From CAKRJP01 sp963597615 (GTDB lineage Bacteria > Bacillota > Clostridia > Lachnospirales > Lachnospiraceae): 64,000 nt of DNA. Where the stretch lies: contig CAVBQS010000053.1 in assembly GCA_963597615.1 (NCBI GenBank), forward strand, positions 186,001 through 250,000. The letters are read 5' to 3'. The position numbers and the translations under genes were made by a program. Numbering within the stretch: the first letter of the stretch is position 1; the number at the start of each line of letters is the position of its first letter. Positions 60,618 through 64,000 of this stretch are shown piece after piece. The notes beneath the pieces were generated by a model, which saw nothing but the letters and a program-made list of their open reading frames with translations, did not search any database and was not told where the DNA came from.

Positions 60618-63056
60618 ATGAAGTATACGAAACAGGCGAAAGAAGCATTAGATTTCGCTGGAAAGATTGCGGCAAAATTAAGACATCCTTACATAGGGAC
60701 AGAACACCTGCTTTTGGGACTTTGCCGTAATTATACAAGTGTGGCAGGACAGATTTTGTCCAGCAATAAGGTGGAGGAAGACAAGGTTTTAAAAGTGGTG
60801 GAGGAACTTTTATCACCTCAAAAAGAGACCTTAGGAAAGAAGAGAATCCGTCCACAAAAAAGTCCGAGACTTGCCTGCATTTTGGAGGAGAGTAAGGATG
60901 AAGCTACTCGTTCGGGTTCTAAAGAGATTGGAACAGAGCATATGCTCTTAGCCCTTCTTCGGGATGTAGACTGTGTAGCAGCCAGAACCTTAATGACTTT
61001 GAATGTTGATATTCAGGAGATTTTTTCCGAGATTTTGGAAGTTTTGGGATTGGATCCTAGAACCTATCACGAAGAAGCTCAGTTAGGAGCCGCAAGAGGC
61101 GGCATTATGGAACAGTATGGTACAGATCTTACTGCTAAGGCAGAGGAAGGAAAGTTAGACCCTGTTATTGGAAGAGAAAAGGAAATTCACCGTCTCATGC
61201 AGGTTTTAAGTCGAAGAACCAAGAATAATCCATGTATGATTGGAGAGCCGGGTGTTGGAAAGACTGCCGTAATAGAAGGCTTGGCGGCTCAGATTGCAGA
61301 GGGCCTAGTTCCGGAACATATGAAGAATAAGCGGATTTATACCCTGGATTTGGCAGCCCTAGTGGCAGGTTCCAAGTACCGGGGAGAATTCGAAGAGCGA
61401 ATGAAGCGTATGCTAAGAGAAGTGAAGGCTTCAGGCAATATTATACTATTTTTAGATGAGATTCATACTATTATTGGAGCTGGCGGGGCAGAGGGCGCTA
61501 TGGATGCAGCCAATATTTTGAAGCCCTCTTTGGCTAGAGGAGAGATTCAACTCATAGGAGCCACCACCATAGAGGAATATCGAAAGTATATTGAAAAGGA
61601 TGCGGCTTTAGAGCGTAGATTCCAGCCTATAACAGTAGAAGAACCTTCCAAGGAACTTTGCCTTGAGATTTTAAAAGGCTTAAAGGAAAAATATGAGGTT
61701 CACCACGAAGTGACCATTGAGGAGACTGCTCTTGAGATGGCAGTGACCCTTACTGCCCGTTTTGTTAACGACAGGTATTTGCCGGATAAGGCCATTGATG
61801 TGTTGGATGAAGCTTGTGCTAGAGCCGGACTGCAAGGCTTTAAGGTTCCAGAGATCATGCATGCCTATGAAAAAGAACTAGAAACCTTAAAAGCAGAATT
61901 TGAAAAGTTTCTAAAGGATGGAGAGTTTACATCCGCTTCTAACATAAAAAAGCAAATAGAAGAGATCCAGAAAAAATTGGATCAGACAAAAAAACGTTTT
62001 CAAAAGAAATGTGCCAATGCTGAGATTTCAGTGGGAGAGGAAGATATTGCAACGGTTATTTCCCAGTGGACAGGTATTCCCGTTCAGAAGATTTCTCAGT
62101 CCGACACAGAGCGATTGAAGAATTTGGAGAGAGAGCTTCATAAACGAGTGGTAGGACAGGATGAGGCTGTAACAGCAGTGGCAAAGGCAGTAAAAAGAGG
62201 CCGTATTGGCTTGAAGGATCCAAAACGCCCCATTGGATCTTTCCTATTCTTAGGTCCTACCGGTGTGGGAAAGACGGAACTTTCTAAGGCTTTGTCAGAG
62301 GCTTTGTTTGGAACAGAGGAATCCATGATCCGGGTAGATATGTCGGAATATATGGAAAAACACAGCGTTTCCAAGATGATTGGTTCCCCTCCGGGATATG
62401 TAGGCCACGATGATGGAGGTCAGTTAAGTGAGCAGGTGCGAAGACACCCTTACTCTGTGGTACTTTTTGATGAAATTGAAAAGGCGCATCCAGATGTGTT
62501 TAATATTCTATTACAGGTCTTAGACGATGGACATATTACAGATTCCCATGGACGCAAAGTGGATTTTAGCAATACCGTTATTGTTATGACTTCCAATGCA
62601 GGAGCCCAGGCAATTATAGACCCTAAAAAATTAGGATTTCATGCCCAGGCAGACCCTCAGGGAGATTATAAGCGCATGAAAGATAATGTGATGCGGGAAG
62701 TGAAGCTGATTTTCCGGCCAGAATTTTTGAATCGTATTGATGAAGTGTTGGTTTTTAAACCACTGACAGAGGAACAGATGAAGAAAATTGTTTCTCTTCT
62801 TTGTGGGGATCTTATAAAGAGAGCAAAAGACCAGATTGATATAAGTCTTACTATTAGAGATTCTGTGAAAAAACATATTGTGGAAACTGGTACTGATCAA
62901 AAATACGGGGCAAGACCTTTGAGGCGGGCAGTGCAAAGTCAGTTAGAAGATTTGCTGGCAGAAGAGATTTTGAATGGCAATATCACAAGGGGCACCCAGG
63001 TGGTAGCTGGACTTCATAAAAAAGAAATTAAATTTGAAACAAAGGCTACAAATTAG
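60618..63056 (+). CDS. clpC: ATP-dependent Clp protease ATPase subunit ClpC
   Basis: 812 residues. Two Clp_N repeats (1-145), first AAA+ domain with G-E-P-G-V-G-K-T-A, a middle UVR-type segment (L-K-D-G-E-F-T-S-A-S-N-I-K-K), second AAA+ with G-P-T-G-V-G-K-T-E and D-E-I-E-K-A-H-P, and a ClpP-interaction type end. It unfolds proteins for ClpP. It follows the GntR gene without a gap. In many Firmicutes clpC stands behind ctsR-mcsA-mcsB; none of these is present here. Confidence 0.96.
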   Translation: MKYTKQAKEALDFAGKIAAKLRHPYIGTEHLLLGLCRNYTSVAGQILSSNKVEEDKVLKVVEELLSPQKETLGKKRIRPQKSPRLACILEESKDEATRSGSKEIGTEHMLLALLRDVDCVAARTLMTLNVDIQEIFSEILEVLGLDPRTYHEEAQLGAARGGIMEQYGTDLTAKAEEGKLDPVIGREKEIHRLMQVLSRRTKNNPCMIGEPGVGKTAVIEGLAAQIAEGLVPEHMKNKRIYTLDLAALVAGSKYRGEFEERMKRMLREVKASGNIILFLDEIHTIIGAGGAEGAMDAANILKPSLARGEIQLIGATTIEEYRKYIEKDAALERRFQPITVEEPSKELCLEILKGLKEKYEVHHEVTIEETALEMAVTLTARFVNDRYLPDKAIDVLDEACARAGLQGFKVPEIMHAYEKELETLKAEFEKFLKDGEFTSASNIKKQIEEIQKKLDQTKKRFQKKCANAEISVGEEDIATVISQWTGIPVQKISQSDTERLKNLERELHKRVVGQDEAVTAVAKAVKRGRIGLKDPKRPIGSFLFLGPTGVGKTELSKALSEALFGTEESMIRVDMSEYMEKHSVSKMIGSPPGYVGHDDGGQLSEQVRRHPYSVVLFDEIEKAHPDVFNILLQVLDDGHITDSHGRKVDFSNTVIVMTSNAGAQAIIDPKKLGFHAQADPQGDYKRMKDNVMREVKLIFRPEFLNRIDEVLVFKPLTEEQMKKIVSLLCGDLIKRAKDQIDISLTIRDSVKKHIVETGTDQKYGARPLRRAVQSQLEDLLAEEILNGNITRGTQVVAGLHKKEIKFETKATN

Positions 63057-63064
63057 AAATAATT

Positions 63065-63096
63065 TAGGGTAAAATAAGACCAGAAAAAATACCCTA
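63065..63096 (+). promoter_or_regulatory. Inverted repeat in front of the small conserved gene
   Basis: TAGGGTA (63065-63071) and TACCCTA (63090-63096) pair around an 18-base A-rich loop. The right arm touches the AGGAGG ribosome site, so folding could limit translation, or the repeat could be an operator. TAAAAT at 63070 may be a -10, but no -35 is seen. Confidence 0.4.
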
Positions 63097-63109
63097 GGAG
63101 GAGAATACA

Positions 63110-63523
63110 ATGGCAGTTGTAAAGGAACTATTAAGAGCAGAGGCGGATGGAACTCTAAGCTTTGGAGATTACACATTAGCAAGTAAGACAAAGTTAGAGG
63201 ACTTCGAATTCCAGGGAGATCTGTATAAAGTAAAGACATTTTCAGGCATTACCAAGTTAGAGAAGAATGGAATGTTTGTTTACGAATCTGTACCAGGTAC
63301 TACGGTAGAGAATTTTAAGGCTACTGAGAATGAAGTAAGCTTTAAGGTATCAGGACCTTCTGATGCACAATTTACAGTAGGCGTTGAAGATGATAGTGAG
63401 TATGTAGTATTTATGGATGGTGTCAACATTGGAGATATGATGACAAATCTTACAGGTAAGATCAGTGTCAGTGCAGAGCTTGATAATGATAAGTCTGTAG
63501 AGATTAAAATTCAGAAAAGATAG
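63110..63523 (+). CDS. Conserved small protein of unknown function
   Basis: 137 residues, acidic, strand-rich and without signal or membrane helix. N-terminus V-V-K-E-L-L-R-A-E, then Y-K-V-K-T-F-x-x-I-T-K-L-E-K-N-G-M-F-V-Y-E-S-V-P-G-T, a repeated beta-pattern, and a K-I-S-V-S-A-E-L end. I recall similar Lachnospiraceae proteins sometimes being labelled endosialidase, but no catalytic domain of that kind is visible. AGGAGG stands before the ATG. It lies between clpC and radA. Confidence 0.75.
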   Translation: MAVVKELLRAEADGTLSFGDYTLASKTKLEDFEFQGDLYKVKTFSGITKLEKNGMFVYESVPGTTVENFKATENEVSFKVSGPSDAQFTVGVEDDSEYVVFMDGVNIGDMMTNLTGKISVSAELDNDKSVEIKIQKR

Positions 63524-63565
63524 TTTTGAATTATTTGAATATACTTGCAAAAAAATAAGATTTGG

Positions 63566-63602
63566 AGATAAGAGCTGCAGATATTGCGGCTCTTATCTGT
63601 TT
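63566..63602 (+). terminator. Hairpin terminator before radA
   Basis: A stem of up to 13 bp (AGATAAGAGCTGC with GCGGCTCTTATCT, one wobble) is followed by GTTT. The short T-run makes it a modest terminator or an attenuator. Confidence 0.6.
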
Positions 63603-63633
63603 AAAGGACCTGGTAGGAATAGAGAGGAGATTT

Positions 63634-64000
63634 ATGGCAAAGGCAAATAAAACTGTATATTTTTGTCAAAATTGTGGACATGAGGAGAGAAAGTGGCTGG
63701 GACAGTGCCCTATGTGTAAGGAATGGAATACCTTTGTAGAGGAAAAAGTATCCCAGGCGTCCACTTTAGCAGCTAGCCGCAGAAAAGACCAGGCTACCCT
63801 TGTGACATTAAAAAGCGTAGAAATCAATCAGGATGAAAGGATGAAGACGGGAATCGGAGAATTAGACCGGGTCTTAGGAGGAGGCATTGTTCCAGGCTCG
63901 TTGGTACTGGTGGGTGGAGATCCGGGAATCGGAAAATCAACCCTCCTTCTTCAGGTATGCAGGAAGTTGGCTGATCAAAATCAGAAGGTTCTCTACATTT
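63634..64000 (+). CDS. radA: DNA repair protein RadA (N-terminal part, runs past the window)
   Basis: The frame is open to the window end. The zinc finger Y-F-C-Q-N-C-G-H with G-Q-C-P-M-C-K-E-W-N-T-F comes first, followed by T-G-I-G-E-L-D-R-V-L-G-G-G-I and the Walker A G-G-D-P-G-I-G-K-S-T. These are RadA (Sms) hallmarks; the protein is a branch-migration helicase in recombination. GAGGAGA precedes the ATG. clpC-x-radA linkage is common in Firmicutes. Confidence 0.96.
   Translation, partial: MAKANKTVYFCQNCGHEERKWLGQCPMCKEWNTFVEEKVSQASTLAASRRKDQATLVTLKSVEINQDERMKTGIGELDRVLGGGIVPGSLVLVGGDPGIGKSTLLLQVCRKLADQNQKVLYI

Noticed and set aside
63110..63523. Endosialidase function for the 137-residue protein
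   Set aside because: I recall such a label on similar proteins, but the protein is far too short and shows no sialidase motif.

Overview
The window is a gene-dense, low-GC bacterial chromosome segment that fits a Lachnospiraceae-type anaerobe (Firmicutes, Clostridia). The evidence is its Firmicutes gene neighbourhoods (secG-rnr-smpB-ssrA, ftsEX with a secreted M23 hydrolase, pyrF-pyrK-pyrD-pyrE, addBA, clpC...radA), AGGAGG-type ribosome sites, several TTG/GTG starts and small uncharacterised proteins that I associate with this family. Nearly all genes are on the + strand; the one clear exception is a YitT-type gene at 23.3-24.1 kb. I see no phage, transposon, CRISPR array, rRNA or tRNA, and no intergenic stretch over 300 bases without a gene.

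Layout. 0-13 kb is a galactose module: the end of a sugar-binding protein, an Mgl-type ATPase and permease, a YesN/YesM-type two-component system with two membrane-bound sugar-binding proteins, a small unknown protein, then galK and galT. 13-21.3 kb is a beta-glycoside module: a cytoplasmic GH3 enzyme, a LytTR response regulator with its AgrC-like kinase, a membrane-tethered GH3 enzyme with permuted domain order, and a GtrA-like protein. LytTR-type direct repeats lie upstream of both GH3 genes. 21.4-24.2 kb holds a DUF368 lipid-carrier transporter, a small unknown protein, a lone truncated RelB-type antitoxin and a YitT protein. 24.3-29.2 kb is protein export and ribosome rescue (secG, rnr, smpB, ssrA), with two membrane protein genes between smpB and ssrA. 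29.3-31.6 kb is an OmpR/HisKA two-component system. 31.6-43.7 kb has hisH-hisF, ung, a TPR lipoprotein, hflX, a DapF homologue lacking both catalytic cysteines, and addBA. 43.8-49.8 kb has a WecG-like protein, a CdaR/PucR-type regulator, ftsE-ftsX, an M23 hydrolase and a C-terminal processing protease. 50-60 kb has pyrimidine (pyrF, pyrK, pyrD, pyrE) and purine (purE, purM, purN, purD) genes around a cluster of small membrane proteins and a long M29 aminopeptidase. 60-64 kb has a GntR regulator coupled to clpC, a small conserved protein and the start of radA.

How the parts work together. The first 21 kb reads as a sugar-acquisition island. Two separate two-component systems probably sense extracellular sugars and control uptake and hydrolysis; galactose enters the Leloir pathway through GalK and the class II GalT. 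The rest is mostly housekeeping.

The observations most worth following up are: (i) the DapF homologue with Ser at both catalytic Cys positions; (ii) the LytTR operator pairs that tie two GH3 enzymes of opposite topology to the kinase/regulator pair between them; (iii) the roughly 220-residue charged extension on the sugar permease; (iv) the partial second sugar-binding lobe at the end of the first binding protein; (v) the GntR-clpC pair with a perfect inverted repeat over its promoter. All calls come from reading the sequence; no database search was possible.
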